Positions 33,707 through 44,639 of a stretch of DNA of 64,000 nucleotides are shown here, one piece after another (within the stretch, counting starts at the first letter, position 1; each line of letters starts with the position of its first letter). A program made the position numbers and the translations under genes. This DNA comes from Corallium rubrum (taxonomy: Eukaryota; Cnidaria; Anthozoa; Scleralcyonacea; Coralliidae). Location: positions 1,568,001 through 1,632,000 of the forward strand of contig CAXIUP010000120.1 of the NCBI GenBank assembly GCA_964035015.1, read 5' to 3'. The notes beneath the pieces were generated by a model, which did no database searches, was not told where the DNA came from, and saw only the letters and a list, made by a program, of their open reading frames with translations.

Positions 33707-34209
33707 GCTTGCTTTAAATTGCGGATTTTGTCCTTGCATTGTTTCACAGTCTTCGGACTCCCAGCTTTATTTACGGCTATCAGTATATGACGCCATGCTT
33801 CTGTGGCTCTGCTGCTTTCCACCTCATCGATCCTTTCTTTCCATTCGTGGACAAGGACGCTGGATTGTTCTTCCCTCCATTTTGTCAAACCTTTGGCGCC
33901 AATTTTTGCACTGGTAGAAACTGAGTTAGGAGCTTCGAGATTTGAATTCGGAGTCTTGTCTGAAGCGATGGAGTTGTTCACATTTGATGTGCTAGTCGTG
34001 GCATTCTCAGATCCCATTGCAACTGCGGCGTAATGTAAACTTCGTGTTTGTGTAGGTGGTGGATGAGGGAAATAGGAACCGTACTGTGGACCACTGTTCA
34101 TCCAACTGGAATGCGTAGCAGATCGTGAAAGGTTACCTCCAATATATGCATGATATGGAAATGGGGATTGGTTCCCGTCATTCGATGTTGAATTCGGTGT
34201 TCTAGACAT
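33613..34209 (-). pseudogene. Harbinger Myb/SANT-like DNA-binding protein, 3'-truncated
   Basis: Second protein of PIF/Harbinger elements, which binds the element ends and brings the transposase to the nucleus. It has 198 codons from ATG at 34,209. A low-complexity N-terminal half (Ser/Asn/Pro-rich) is followed by a Myb/SANT-like trihelix at residues ~106-175 (TKWREEQSSVLVHEWKERID; TVKQCKDKIRNLKQAYKEAK). The final ~20 residues after GNNN come from the deletion junction and are probably not native. Intact homologues have a further C-terminal region. Convergent with the transposase. Confidence 0.85.
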
Positions 34210-34619
34210 TGTGATCCTTTTAGAAAACTTTATTTTCAGAGCCGCGCGCTTTTTAATACGTCTTCTTGCCTACAATCGACTAGAGTGTATTAAAACTGTA
34301 CAAGTGTGTATTTCGAAATTACCGCTTTAGGCTTAGATAAAAACTGGATTTAAGTATATGTCAAACTAAAACATTTTGATTGGCCACGTTGTCCAATCCA
34401 CTTGACGTAACACAACCTAGCACAGCTCAAGCGCAGTCCATACCACGCTTGAAACTCGCTGCGGCGTCTTTGTAATTTCAAGCATATCGTATCAGTTTTC
34501 AAGCAAGCTCGGGTGTCGCTGCTTGATCGGTCACACTAGCTAGCGCGCTAGGAAGGTGATGTGTTGACAGATATGAGTCAAGCAAGCACGATTCTAGCGC
34601 TAGTGTGACCGCGGCCTAA

Positions 34620-37600
34620 TCATTCCAGGAGAGGTATGCTGATTATATTGTGTGGTTGGATCAAGATGTGATGGTCATTGCTCATTAAATGACTCATTTG
34701 GGATAGACTCATCGTGCACTTGACCTTGTAAATCAGCATTTTCTTGATCATTAATTGAATCATATGAATGAATAATATTGCCCTGATTGCTTTTTAGTAC
34801 TTCAAGTGCCTCACCAACAGCATCTGCCTCAGGTTCAAATATTGCTCTGTTGTACTCAACAATGGCTTGAACATCATGTTCATGAAATTTTGATGCATAT
34901 GTTTGATCTGAACCAACAAGATTAGTTTCATCTCGCCATGGATAGTAGAGCATGAGTAAATGATGGAAATAAGATTCTGGTTCTTTTCTTTTGTTTGGCG
35001 TATGATATCTTATAACAGCCTTAACTTTCCTACATTTCATATATTCATTTGTGTTTATTAATTTTACTTTGTTGGGAAGAGATTGTTTTGTATCTGTTGT
35101 TGCATGTTGTGATTCAATTAAGTCATCTTGAAGAACATCTGGTTGAGAATCTCTAGTTTCACTACAATCCATTTTATAATCCTTATAGTAATATGCAGCA
35201 AATTCTGCCAGACATAAGTTAGCAACAGAAGAAATCGATACTGGTCTAATGCTGTAACGCTGAATTATATTTGATTTATAGATATCAGTGCTTTCATCAT
35301 CGAGTTCATCAAGCTCATACTGTTTCTTAGTAACACGTACTCTTTTTTCTGGAAAATCTGTACTGACAAAAACTGTTGCTGGAAATATTTTTCTTAACCA
35401 AAGTTCTGGCATTGATCTGTAGACACATTCTTGTGAACTCACTTCTCTTGTAGACAAAAAAGCAGCGCCAATTTTTTTCAAGCCATCTCTTATATTCATG
35501 TTGGAAGCTTTTGCTTCTTTTGCTGCATTTGCAATAGCCTGAGAACATTCAGTTTCATCTTTAGTAAAATATGAGCATACATATGTTATGCATTTGTAGT
35601 GATTAAATACAGGTTGCAAATCAACATTTGCTGCAAATCCTTTAATACCAGCAACAAAGTAATTGTTAATAAAACAGCTGTCTATTGGCCTCTTAAGGTG
35701 CAACTCAAAATCAGAATCTGGTGAAATTGATAGAGCCCAGTAATATTCATCGTCAGTAATACCAATTGAATTAAGAATGTCTGCATCACTTAGAGTTGCA
35801 CCATAATTTGTCTTTGATGGGTTTAATACTTCATCTATTTTCTGTTTGACCAAAGTGAGAATCTCTCTTCGCCTGTTTAGTATGCTACTCTTTATTTCCT
35901 CATCTAGATTTTTATTAAGAGGTTCTGCTACAATTGTTCTTGTTGTAAAAAATTGACCAAAATTAAATCTACAACTAATATTTTTGTACTTTCTGCAGGT
36001 TTTAGAATGATTGTGCTTTTGATACGTTTTGACTAATTCATGTAACTGTGGTTCAGTTTCCTTGTCTGGAAGGTAGGCTTGTACATGCTTATCTATAAAC
36101 TCAACATAAGCTTGTTTAGTGTCCGATGTAAGTTTTGGGCAGTCAGAAGTCCATATTAATGCATGTAAATGAGGTGATCCTCTCATTTGAAATTCAATGC
36201 GAAGTGCATAATATATTACTTTGCCTATTGGGTTATTTTGACTAAGAAGTAGCTCAGTGAAAAATATTTCAACTCTATGTTGAAAGTGTTTTGCGACCAC
36301 AACAGGATTAAGATTTAGCATTGAACATCTTTCATTGTATGATAACGCTTCAACTTGTTCGTCAGTCATGTTTCTCCCTTGTGTTCTAGCTATAATCTGA
36401 AACAATTCAGGCCATCTAAGATCAGCACATGATAATGTCATAAACCATGTTGGAATACCAAGTTGTTTTACCATGGCTACTACTTCATACATAAATTTTT
36501 GCCAGTAGGGTGGTGTGCCTGGAATTTGCCTTAAAAACAAATATGCCTGATCTTGACAAATTAAACCTTTTAACTTGTTTACATCTGATTTTATTTGTAA
36601 TGCTGTTATAGGTTGACCATGTATCTTTTTTAAGGCTATATTAATACTATCTGATACCTTTTTTTGTTCCATTATAAATTGTGCAAAGAAAAGATATTCT
36701 GGATTCGTAGCAAACCTTCCACTGTAATGTAAAAGCCGAGCATTAAAGTACTTTACTGGTGATAGTTTAATTTTTCTATCTTCGGTATACCCAAACCGTC
36801 CTTTTGGAAACAATACTGGAAATGCTAGCTCTTCACATTTCTTATCAGTCATTAGTGATACAGGATGTCTATTTTCTCCAGGTGCAATATTGTATACTTC
36901 ATTACCTAATGAACAATTTTTATTACTTTGTACTGTAACGGGATAAGCTGGTAACACAGATTGCAAACATGTCTCATTAGTTGCTTGTCGATACTCATTT
37001 AATGGGTCGTCCCTTTCTTCAGACTCATCATAATTGGTAATGTGTTGCTTGCTGGTATCTGTCAAGGTCATTTCATTTTTATCAACGTTTGTGACAGAAT
37101 TGGCACTGTCAAGTTGTTCTAAATTTGTTAAATTTGCACTGATATTGTTTATATCAATTGTAATGTTGTTATATAATGGATTATTTAACTTCAGCCAGTT
37201 AAGGGCATCAAGAATGAACTGAGGACGTACTGCTTGAAAATACACATGACCTCTAAATTCAAGTTTACGTTTAAGTTTCAACATAATAATACCAGATCTT
37301 TCAGGGGGCCGTGGTAAAACTTTGCATGTATTGTCACAGTCAACAGGCACGTTACAGATTGCTCCCTTAACTTTTCTTTGCTGACCTTTTGGCATAACTA
37401 TTATCTTTTCAAAAACTATTCTTTGTGAAATAAGAATTTGTTCAAGTTTTTCTAAAGATACAAGTTCAGTTGGTATTTCATTAACATACATGTTATTACA
37501 TATTGCCTGGCAAGGAATTTTGCCTTTCACTACCTTTGAATGACAGGTTTTACAAACATATTCTTTGTCATCAAACGACTTTATATCAGTGAACTGATTT

Positions 37601-39507
37601 TCATCAATATTGTTGTATTTATCTTTTTGTAATAGCAAGACTGATTTTCTGTACAGTAGCCGGTTGCAAAGAGAACATATATAATAGGGACCTTCTTTTA
37701 TTTTATTGCAAAACCGGGATATATAATCATCCAAATCATGTGACATGGGATTGTTCTTTGCTGCTCTAGCTTTTCGACCTGCCTGTTCACATTTTTTTTC
37801 AATATACTTTGCTTTTTCAAGTGGGTCCATAGTTTCATATTTATGTTTCGTGTTGGCTCTGTTTTTCATAAGACGTAATTCTTTCTGATTTGGTTCCATT
37901 GATTTATAATTTTTGGCACTTTTTTCAAGAATAACCTTTTTCATGGGATCCATTGATTTATATTTTTTGGCATTTTTTTCAAGAATAACTTTCTTTTTCA
38001 TTGAATCCATTGATTTATATTTTTTGGCATTTTTTTCAATTTGTTTCAAATGGTCCATACTTTTGTAGTTTAAAGCAGCTTTTTCAGTCTTAATCTTCTT
38101 CTTAGATGGTTCCAAATTTGCATATTTGTCTTTCTTTTTGTCATTAAGTAACCGTTTTTGCATGGTAGACTTATGCCTTCTTATAATCTTTTGTTTCTCT
38201 GATTGTGTTAATTGAGATGAACATGACAGAAATTGAATGTTGTATTGTATTTCCTCACATTTAAGATTGTGTGTGACAATATTGCATACTTTATTAATAA
38301 CAGAATCAGAATCATTAAATTTTTCAAATAAATTAATTGTTTGCCTTTCATTGCATGCAACTAAAAAATATTTTGTTGTTTTTTGTTTTGTATTATTTAT
38401 ATGCTGAAAAATGCAACCTAAGCAATAACTTGAAAGCCACAACAAAAAACCAGTATTTTCAGTAGTGCTGTCGACAATTAACCTCTCAAGGACTAGTTTA
38501 CTAGAAACAGAGGTAGAAGACAATGTCCCTTGGTCTCTTGAGGTATAAACTACATCAATATCTGCACCATGTATGTTTACTATAGTTGGTAAATAATTAC
38601 ATGTAAACTCATTTCCATCAGTTGAGGCTCCCTGGTAAATGAACATGCCATGCTCTGCAACAGCACTCAATGTCAGATCATTCCAGTAACTACAAGCCTT
38701 AATAGTAGAAAAGCAGATAGAATAGAGGCACATTGCACTACATTGCCGTGAAGAATTTAAATTGTCATTAAATGTCTCATTATGACATGTTGATGAACAG
38801 TGACTTAAACTTGATTCACATGTGTTGGTATGCAAAGTTGTAATTTCTGCGAACTGTGCAAGAGTAATTTTAACACCTTTAAGCTCAAATAAAAGATCAG
38901 GTGTATATAAATTCTGGAAATATTGCACCAAGTTATTTATTGAATTTACTTCCAACAACACACAAGTGCCACGAACATGAGCCATACCAAATGAATCTCT
39001 TGCATGAGAATCAAATATTTTTAGAATACCATTGGGTGTTCTATAAATAGCTACAGTAGTACCTCCTATTGTTAACAGAAATGAAATATAAGTTTCCTGT
39101 AGTAAAGTTTGTATAGCACAATGTAAGGGCATGACATATGGGATATTTTCATTTAAGGTAGCATTATGCAGACTACCACTGTAACTTTCACTGAACTCAA
39201 GTTGATAATTACTGTTTAGCACTGTAACCATTGTGGGTAATTCAGTTAGCAATAAATAAGATTGCCTTGACAATCTTGACAATGCAGAATACAATTCATT
39301 TCCAAGGTTCATAATTTGAACTAGATGTTCTGAGTGAGTTATTGTGTAAGTCATTGATTTGTTTCTGAAGTTATGTATCAAAGCAGACAAACTCATAGCA
39401 ACACATTGCTGTCCTGCATTTTGACCAAATACAGCAATATTTCCTTGACTATAAGGTGCATGAATAGTATTTCTTGGATCAATGAAGGTGGGACCAGAGT
39501 TCTCTCA
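34620..39507 (-). pseudogene. Helentron Rep: protease-like, DUF6570-like and HUH domains
   Basis: N-terminal two thirds of the Helentron replication protein. The 1573-codon frame is counted from Met at 39,396, but coding extends upstream in frame to a TGA at 39,505. That extension holds the protease Cys (GQQCVAMSLS, codon at 39,403-39,405). The His segment IFDSHARDSFGMAHVRGTC follows at residue ~130; the fold resembles herpesvirus tegument/OTU deubiquitinases. Next come KKYKSMDPMKK repeats (~450-525), CxxC pairs (YICSLCNRLL, YVCKTCHSKV; ~570-615), a DUF6570-like region (~640-760), Helitron_like_N with the HUH motif GSPHLHALIW (~1072) and the two-Tyr motif ITYVCSYFTKDE (~1267). It nicks and joins DNA ends in rolling-circle transposition. 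A TGA at 34,675-34,677 interrupts the frame, which then continues to the Harbinger insertion. Confidence 0.9.
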
Positions 39508-40634
39508 ATATCTTTCCAAAGGTTAAACTTGCAGTAATTTGTCCTGTGATTTAAACTCTTGTAAGTACATGTATTAATAGCTACTACTGGATTATTTAAA
39601 TCTCGTGGTTTCGTAGAGGACCTGTATTTCCTTTTACTAGTTTTTAAATGAAATGCAGAGGTTTGCGATGCAGCTGTTTGTTTTCTACACCAACTTGAAG
39701 TTGCTTGTGGACGTTTTGTTTTTTTATGTTGGCGTAAAGATGTATAAAATACTCGACATGCACTGAACAGCTTTTTACGTTCACGACTAAATGCATACAT
39801 GAACCGATGAATTTGGGATGATCTGGGTACATTCTTTTTAATCTGCTTTCGAACAACTTTCCTTAATTTTCTGCTCTTTTGTAAAAGGCGAGAGAGTTTC
39901 TTCGCTGGAATTCTACTAGGTTCTCGTTCACGTCGAGCAACATGGCGGATACCGTGTCTTATGTCAGTTAATAATAACACGCTCTTCAGATAAACAAACT
40001 TTCCATAACGAGATCGACCTCGAGATCGACAGTCGGTTATTGCAAGAGACACTGAGTTGTCAGCAGATTTAAGTTCTACAGATAACTGGGATGTTTTCGG
40101 ATTCTCAAATAAATCTGAATGAGGGTTATCCGATACTAGTAACACGCGCTGGGGCTTTGACGACAAGAAATGAACGTACCAGGAAATATCGCACACTATA
40201 AGCTGTTGAGCCAGTTGAATCACATGGAGTTTATTTTGCATAACTTTATTAACAACACAATACACAATACAGGCAATATAAACAAAGCAAATTATAAATA
40301 TTAAAGTTACTTCCATATATTCACAAATCTCCCATGTGGCGTTTACTTCTTGGGTCTCTTCAGATATTAATAATGTCATCACAGAATATCTACCTGTTTC
40401 CAACTCGTCTTTGTCATTGTTCGTTGTATTTGCAACAGTCTTCAGGTTTAGATATTTCGAATAGTATTTTGCAGTATGAGTATAGCATTTTGCAGTATAT
40501 TTTGCAGTTTTGAGATCGCGGACCAACCCGGTTTGAAATTGCTCGTCATCTTTTAATGAAGGTCTACCGCGATCGGCGTGTGCATTTGTAAGCGTTGTGA
40601 GCATATTTACAATCAAGACAGTTGTCAGCCACAT
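39393..40634 (-). pseudogene. N-terminal part of the Helentron protein (shifted frame)
   Basis: A 413-codon frame whose stop (TGA) overlaps the downstream Met as ATGA. This is not a two-gene overlap. Up to about 39,515 (KFNLWKDIE) the frame carries protein-like sequence, and beyond that the protein continues in the Rep frame. The last ~40 codons of this frame are out of frame, and a one-base shift near 39,510 separates the two. The C-terminal half is strongly basic (RKLRKVVRKQIKKNVPRSSQ), as in a nuclear DNA-binding region. A hydrophobic stretch, VTLIFIICFVYIACIVYCVV, lies near residue 115. The first ~170 codons resemble HINE 5' sequence and may be leader rather than protein. The ATG at 40,634 is therefore only one option. 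Confidence 0.6.
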
Positions 40635-40857
40635 TTCTGATCAACTACTGATGAATCACTTTCAAAATCTAGGAATACAGTCAGAGAGCGAATTGAGCCA
40701 ACTCGATCAAAGCACCATCAAAGCTAATATTATCAAAGGTATTAAAGCTGTCAACATGCCTCGTGGTTCGCAAAGTGTGATGGGAAGTATTACGCAATAT
40801 AAATTGCACATTCGCGAAATAGTAAAAACTAGATCAAAGGCAACAGCGAATAAATAA
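40597..40857 (+). CDS. Small ORF at the Helentron divergent promoter
   Basis: 86 codons from ATG at 40,597. The product has the composition of a short basic protein ending in KTRSKATANK and has no recognised domain. It lies head-to-head with the Rep gene, overlapping its proposed start by 38 bp, and precedes the RPA-like gene by 350 bp on the same strand. Its middle (PRGSQSVMGSI region) corresponds to a segment conserved in the HINE 5' parts (TTTCGCAAAGCC...GGGA). That conservation could reflect a promoter or terminal signal rather than a protein, so coding status is uncertain. Confidence 0.35.
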   Translation: MSIFTIKTVVSHISDQLLMNHFQNLGIQSESELSQLDQSTIKANIIKGIKAVNMPRGSQSVMGSITQYKLHIREIVKTRSKATANK

Positions 40858-41209
40858 GGAAAAGAAGGGTCTGCTGGCAGTAGCTGTCCAAAAGCGTGGA
40901 AGTAGCTAGAACACGTCAATAGAAAGTATCAAATTTTAATAGGCAACTTTTGCAAATTTGTATTTGACCACGATTGACTTGCAAATGATTTATTATGTTA
41001 AATAGTGACGTCATCACGACGGAGCGCTATTTGGGCATGCTCTTTTGCAGGTCCTTCATCAAACACACGCAGGAAACGCGCGATTTTTTGTTATTGTAAG
41101 TTTGTTTTAGACGGCGTGAGAACGGTTAAATGTGATTGGTTTAGGTTACTGCTCACAAATCGCAGTGAATCGTGTGTGAGAAAGCGGTTAAACTTTAATA
41201 TACGTAAAA

Positions 41210-42361
41210 ATGCAAAAACGGAATACAAAGTCCCCCAAAAAACCCAGCAGTGAAAAGGTATCTAGTGCTGTGACAATGGAAGGAGGAGCTGTTTCAGCCG
41301 AGGTTTCAGCGGGAGAGTCGGTCAGTGGAAAGAGAGCCGGAGGTTTAATTGGTTATGTGCAGAACTTGTCACCTCCAAAAAGAAACAAAAAAGACACGTT
41401 AAATTATTCCACATTTCAGTTGCAAATGGCAACAGGTAAAGTTAAGGAGGGTCTATGCTTCTCCTCGACCAAGAGACGCCTGCTTGAAGAAAAACAGTCG
41501 ACGCGAACGGCACTTAAACTTATGGGGTATACATCGACTGCAACGGGAGAGAGGTTTGTCGTAAATGATATGACATTGATATCAACGCCCAATGCACTCG
41601 AATATTCATTCCAGTTCTCAGATGAACTTTCTTCAAAAAAGTCGCAAACAAAAACCTTGAAAGAAGTGGCTGAACAAGGTTTAGATATGGAACTTGTCAC
41701 TGTTTGCGTGAAAGTTCTCACCGTTGAACCAGTAAAAATCGTTGGCATGGACAAGTTGAAACTGGTAAATGCCGTGATCGCTGATCGTAGTGCAACCGTT
41801 CCTCTTGAGATTTGGGAAAATCAAGTCGACGTCATATCCTGCTCTGGAATGTACAGAATGGAAAATTTGCGAGTGCGAAATCGAAATGGTGTGAAGATGC
41901 TCGGTACAACCAAGGAAACATCAGTAGATCAAATAGCCAATGATGATTTGCAGAAGCTTTGTTGCAATAGCAAGACTGTCGATGTAGCCCCCACCAGATC
42001 CGTCAAGGTTGCTAACATTAACTACATTGAACGACTAGAAGAATTTAAGAAGTGTTGTAATTGCAAGAAGAAAATCATCCAAGCTTCTACGACCAACAGT
42101 GGTATCATCCGTTGCGACAAATGTCAATGTGTCATGAAAAGCGAGAATTGTGAAAATGGCGTTTGGGCAAAACTCGTAGTTATCGTGGATGGAGAGAATG
42201 TTCAGCTTATCTTGTTTGAAGAGGTCCTTAAGTCGTTTTGCAAAGGCAAACTTCCAAGTGTAGATCAGTTGCACGAGAAGCTTTTATTGGAAAGTAATTT
42301 AGAGATAACGTACAATAGAAACAGTAAGATTGTAAGTTCTATGTCGACATATCTTGCATGA
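41210..42361 (+). CDS. RPA70-like single-stranded DNA-binding protein of the Helentron
   Basis: 383 codons, intact from ATG to TGA. Residues ~155-240 look like an RPA70 OB-fold (ELVTVCVKVLTVEPVKI ... ADRSATVPLEIW ... MENLRVRNRNGVKMLGT). Residues ~278-310 form a C4 zinc ribbon (CCNCKKKI ... IRCDKCQC) followed by a second OB-like part (VWAKLVVIVDGENVQLILFE), matching the order in RPA70 DBD-C. The N-terminus is basic and low-complexity. RPA-like genes are known Helitron/Helentron accessories and would coat displaced single strands during replication. It is transcribed divergently from Rep. It is the only Helentron gene here without a visible lesion. It could also be a captured host gene, but the length and position favour a transposon gene. 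Confidence 0.75.
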   Translation: MQKRNTKSPKKPSSEKVSSAVTMEGGAVSAEVSAGESVSGKRAGGLIGYVQNLSPPKRNKKDTLNYSTFQLQMATGKVKEGLCFSSTKRRLLEEKQSTRTALKLMGYTSTATGERFVVNDMTLISTPNALEYSFQFSDELSSKKSQTKTLKEVAEQGLDMELVTVCVKVLTVEPVKIVGMDKLKLVNAVIADRSATVPLEIWENQVDVISCSGMYRMENLRVRNRNGVKMLGTTKETSVDQIANDDLQKLCCNSKTVDVAPTRSVKVANINYIERLEEFKKCCNCKKKIIQASTTNSGIIRCDKCQCVMKSENCENGVWAKLVVIVDGENVQLILFEEVLKSFCKGKLPSVDQLHEKLLLESNLEITYNRNSKIVSSMSTYLA

Positions 42362-42984
42362 CATGACGATAGCTGTAAATCAGTCTGACTATGGCGGGTC
42401 TGCCTAAACAAATGCTATTATATAGTTCGATATAATATGTATTACTTTATATTTTGATATTGAGTTACATTTTGATATTGAGTTACAATTTGTAGTTAAA
42501 TTTTGACATTGATGTTTACACTGTTAAATTACACTGTTAAAGTCACAATATGTGGCCATATGTACTAATGAACCACTTGTCTGGGGTTCCTTATCTAGGC
42601 TACTGGTATTGAGTTACAATTTGTAGTTAAATTGTGACATTGATCTGTTCAGGTTACAATATGTGGCCATATGTACTGACGAACCAGTCATCTGGGGTCC
42701 CTTATATAGGCTACTGATTTGATTATTTGTATGTGGATACAATTACATGTATGTTCAAATTATTCCAATGTTGGTATTTTGTTGTCTGAGCCAGGTAAAG
42801 ACCTGGACAACATGTAGTATGTTTATGGAAAACTAGTGATTGACTGATCTGTATCGCATTAGCTGTAGCATGGCTATAGCAATGAGGTTATGCGAGTTTA
42901 CTTCATGCTTTTGTTATATAATTTACCACCATGCAAGCTTTCCTTTGGTGTCAAAAGAACACAGATAACTGCAATTTATAAATT
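42362..42984. repeat. AT-rich spacer with ~125-bp tandem duplication
   Basis: TATTGAGTTACAATTTGTAG starts two related units near 42,479 and 42,606. Each ends with CAATATGTGGCCATATGTAC and a CTTAT(A/C)TAGGCTACTG phrase. The spacer lies between the RPA-like gene and the second Helentron relic, where a Helentron terminus would be expected; none is visible. Confidence 0.7.
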
Positions 42985-44150
42985 TGAACATGACTGGAAG
43001 TGCTAGCTCTTCACATTTTTTGTCAGTCATTAGTGACACAGGATTATTTTTTCCAAATGCGACATTGTGAGTCATTCTCTAATTATTAACAGTTTTCCTT
43101 ATTTTGTTGCATTGTAACAGTATAATCTGGTAATGCAGACTAAAAATATCTCCCCAGTTGGTTGTCTAGAAACTCATTCAAAGTGCCATCCTTTTCTTCA
43201 GTATATTAAATAATTTGTCATTTATATGTAGTTTACAGGTATCTGTTGCAGTATTTTCATCTTTATGATATCATACTCGACAGGGCTGCCAAGAAAAATT
43301 TTGGGCCTCTAGCCAAAAAATATTTGTCGGCCCCTACCCCCCTTCATGTTTGTCTTAGTTTATGAAACCATAGAAGAGACCCATGGAGTGAATTGAAAAC
43401 ACTATAGACAGCCCTGTGACAGTAATAACAAAGCCATAAAGGATGCAATGGCACCAATATACTGTAGCTGTACAGAAGCCATGACAGTGACCATCAATAC
43501 TAAGATTTAGGTTATTAATTATTATAGAACTGACTTTATTGTTCAATAGTTCAGATGTTTCTTTTGCTTTGTTTCATTAAAAATAGGCCACATTTGACCG
43601 TGGGCCCCTGGTTAATGACCAGGCTGACCCCACCTTGTCAGGCCTGACCTGATCTTTCAGGTGGCTGTGGTAAAACCTTACATGTTTTATCACATGTATT
43701 CAACACACACATTACAAATTGCTTCCTTATATCTGTAATTTCTGCCTGAGGTATAAGAATGTTCCCTGGTATTTTCAGGCAAATACTGCATTAACATGTG
43801 TACCATATAATCTTATAACTGTACTGCAAGATTTGGTAATTTATCAGATGTAAACTGTTGTCCATGACTTAAGGTTTCCTGGAAAAACAAGTCACCATGC
43901 TCTGCAATGGCATTTAATGCCAGATCATTCTCAGCCTCCTAATGTAGATGTTGTGAGCCGCTTCAGTAGATCATTCCAGGAGTGAGATAATTTAATAACA
44001 GATATTAAAACAGATTGAATAAAAACACATTGCAGATGCATATCAGATGTCAACAAATGGCAAGTAAAGTAGTATTTTCTTCAATTGTGTGACAGCAATT
44101 GTAACACATACCTCTAAGCTCGAATAAAACATCCGGTTGTATAAATTCTG
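42985..44150 (-). pseudogene. Decayed second Helentron Rep gene
   Basis: Several blocks match the first Helentron in order and strand with many substitutions and gaps. 42,990-43,210 matches about 36,805-37,025 (GTGCTAGCTCTTCACATTTT versus ATGCTAGCTCTTCACATTTC). 43,650-43,700 matches 37,300-37,350. 43,845-43,940 matches about 38,595-38,680 (CCATGCTCTGCAATGGCA versus CCATGCTCTGCAACAGCA). 44,095-44,150 matches about 38,865-38,925. Long stretches between the blocks are missing. No open frame survives. Helicase and endonuclease parts are absent, so the copy is 3'-truncated and abuts the first Helentron. Confidence 0.75.
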
Positions 44151-44639
44151 ATAGCAATCCCCCTTCTCCAAAAAGTGTGTTTCTATCCTTCACTTTGCAA
44201 AGGCAGCATTTCACTTCTCATAAGAACTCCTAGTTGTTAACATTTTTTACCAATTTATAACTTGTAAACTTAACTTAATTAAGCCAATGGCTGCAATGTC
44301 ATATCTATCATTAGACAACCCAGTGAAGTTATAGTAAGCTGCCAGTTCGCCAGCCGTTTAGTGAAAAGGTGGATTGAACGAGCTACAAGACCGGCAAAAC
44401 ATTGGTCGTTTAATACTATTAATCTAGACGTGTAAACAGTTCGACATATAGACAAATAGTACATGTTTATCAGTATTTTTTGCATTATTTGGTGCTTATT
44501 ACTTGCGTTTTGTAGTTGTTAGACCAAATAGTAAGCGGTTTAATACTTGGTATTAAAGCAGTATATTACCTAGACGATCAACAACAAGCGAAGTTAGCGA
44601 ACGTACCAAGGAACTATTAAAATGCACACTCAATGAAAT
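44151..44639. other. Unassigned, probably Helentron-derived
   Basis: It lies between Rep relic blocks and the conserved 5' region of the second Helentron. No similarity recognised. Confidence 0.4.

Larger units (their letters stand above)
32602..34616 (+). mobile_element. PIF/Harbinger transposon inserted in the Helentron gene
   Basis: 2015 bp. Terminal inverted repeats start GGCCGCGGTCACAC (left) and end GTGTGACCGCGGCC (right). They are flanked by the 3-bp duplication TAA (32,599-32,601; 34,617-34,619), the usual PIF/Harbinger target (TTA/TAA). AAGCAAGC/GCTTGCTT motifs recur near both ends. It carries the two standard genes in convergent orientation, transposase (+) and Myb/SANT-like (-). 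Both lose their 3' ends at one junction near 33,660. Counting one copy of the duplication, removal leaves the Helentron frame intact, which shows the insertion came after the coding sequence. Confidence 0.95.
30382..42361 (-). mobile_element. Autonomous Helentron (rolling-circle transposon), degraded
   Basis: A minus-strand Rep-helicase-endonuclease gene (30,382-~40,634) and a plus-strand RPA-like gene (41,210-42,361) diverge from a shared region near 40.6-41.2 kb. Fusion of Rep/helicase with an AP-endonuclease separates Helentrons from canonical Helitrons. The 5' region of the gene near 40.2-40.8 kb is homologous to the 5' parts of the HINEs in this window, including GTTCGCAAAG...GGGA and GCATTTGTAAGCGTTGTGAG. 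So this family, or a close relative, parented them. Neither terminus was found: 3' sequence ends near 30.38 kb and 5' sequence merges into a second copy near 43 kb. Lesions are two frameshifts, one stop and a Harbinger insertion. Confidence 0.85.

Noticed and set aside
35327-35548. Minus-strand 73-codon frame inside Rep
   Set aside because: Shadow of the Rep frame.
39393-39396. Translational coupling by an ATGA overlap between two Helentron genes
   Set aside because: Protein similarity crosses the junction in the Rep frame upstream of the ATG; a one-base frameshift explains it better.
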